A DNA stretch of 64,000 bases, from positions 59,875,800 through 59,939,799 of the forward strand of contig OX381714.1 in assembly GCA_947462335.1 (NCBI GenBank), given 5' to 3'. The notes below the pieces were generated by a model. That model saw only the letters and a list, made by a program, of their open reading frames with translations. It had not been told where the DNA came from and did not search any database. This DNA is from Harmothoe impar (Eukaryota > Annelida > Polychaeta > Phyllodocida > Polynoidae). Of this stretch, positions 63,921-64,000 are shown in pieces (the stretch's first letter is position 1; every line of letters starts with the position of its first letter). Position numbers and translations under genes: made by a program.

Positions 63921-64000
63921 CCGTTTCATCGCTATATGACCGGGGTCCAGCGGCGGGGGTGTATAATAAGGGCCTACTGGCACTAAGGCATTAGTCAGTC

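Overview
This is eukaryotic, almost certainly metazoan, genomic DNA. About 28 copies of one palindrome-rich MITE family, several other MITEs and foldback elements, minisatellites, TA microsatellites and CCAAT/TATA/AATAAA-type signals fill most of the window, and I see no host protein-coding gene. The species cannot be fixed from the sequence. The density of MITEs and the presence of a Maverick and a Ty3/gypsy element fit an aquatic invertebrate or basal deuterostome, but that is inference.

Layout. 1-4380 (minus strand) is the 5' half of a Ty3/gypsy LTR retrotransposon: gag is complete and overlaps a pol (protease and start of reverse transcriptase) that runs off the left edge. A canonical -1 slippery heptamer sits directly on the gag stop. 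4.4-6.3 kb should hold its leader and 5' LTR. 6.3-33.8 kb is repeat-filled and gene-free. It includes a large imperfect inverted duplication (about 10.3-12.7 against 16.1-18.6 kb), foldback elements, a tRNA-like sequence at 23.0 kb and a roughly 295-bp composite tandem array at 31-32 kb.

33844-44358 is a complete, apparently intact Maverick/Polinton (adintovirus-like) element of 10,515 bp. It has about 420-440-bp terminal inverted repeats and a perfect 6-bp target-site duplication (ACCGTC). It carries the whole virion module: A32-like packaging ATPase, two small conserved Maverick proteins, rve integrase with a chromodomain, penton-like minor capsid protein, pX-like core protein, double-jelly-roll major capsid protein and adenain-like protease. 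It has no protein-primed DNA polymerase B and no room for one. Where a replicase might sit there are two divergently transcribed ORFs I do not recognise: a basic 216-aa protein, and an alanine-rich protein with a cysteine-rich tail. The virion genes lie in two tightly packed plus-strand units, 36.84-41.79 and 41.87-43.85 kb. Each is preceded by an AATAAAAAG/GGTCGGCG promoter-like motif and followed by AATAAA. The element is therefore able, on paper, to make a capsid, package DNA and integrate, but would need a polymerase supplied in trans. A helper-dependent (satellite-like) Maverick is the main candidate novelty of the window.

44.4-64 kb is again repeat territory: three adjacent minisatellites (46.0-47.8 kb), foldback elements, two long TA tracts, further copies of the main MITE (several interrupted by other MITEs), and a diverged tandem duplication at the right edge.
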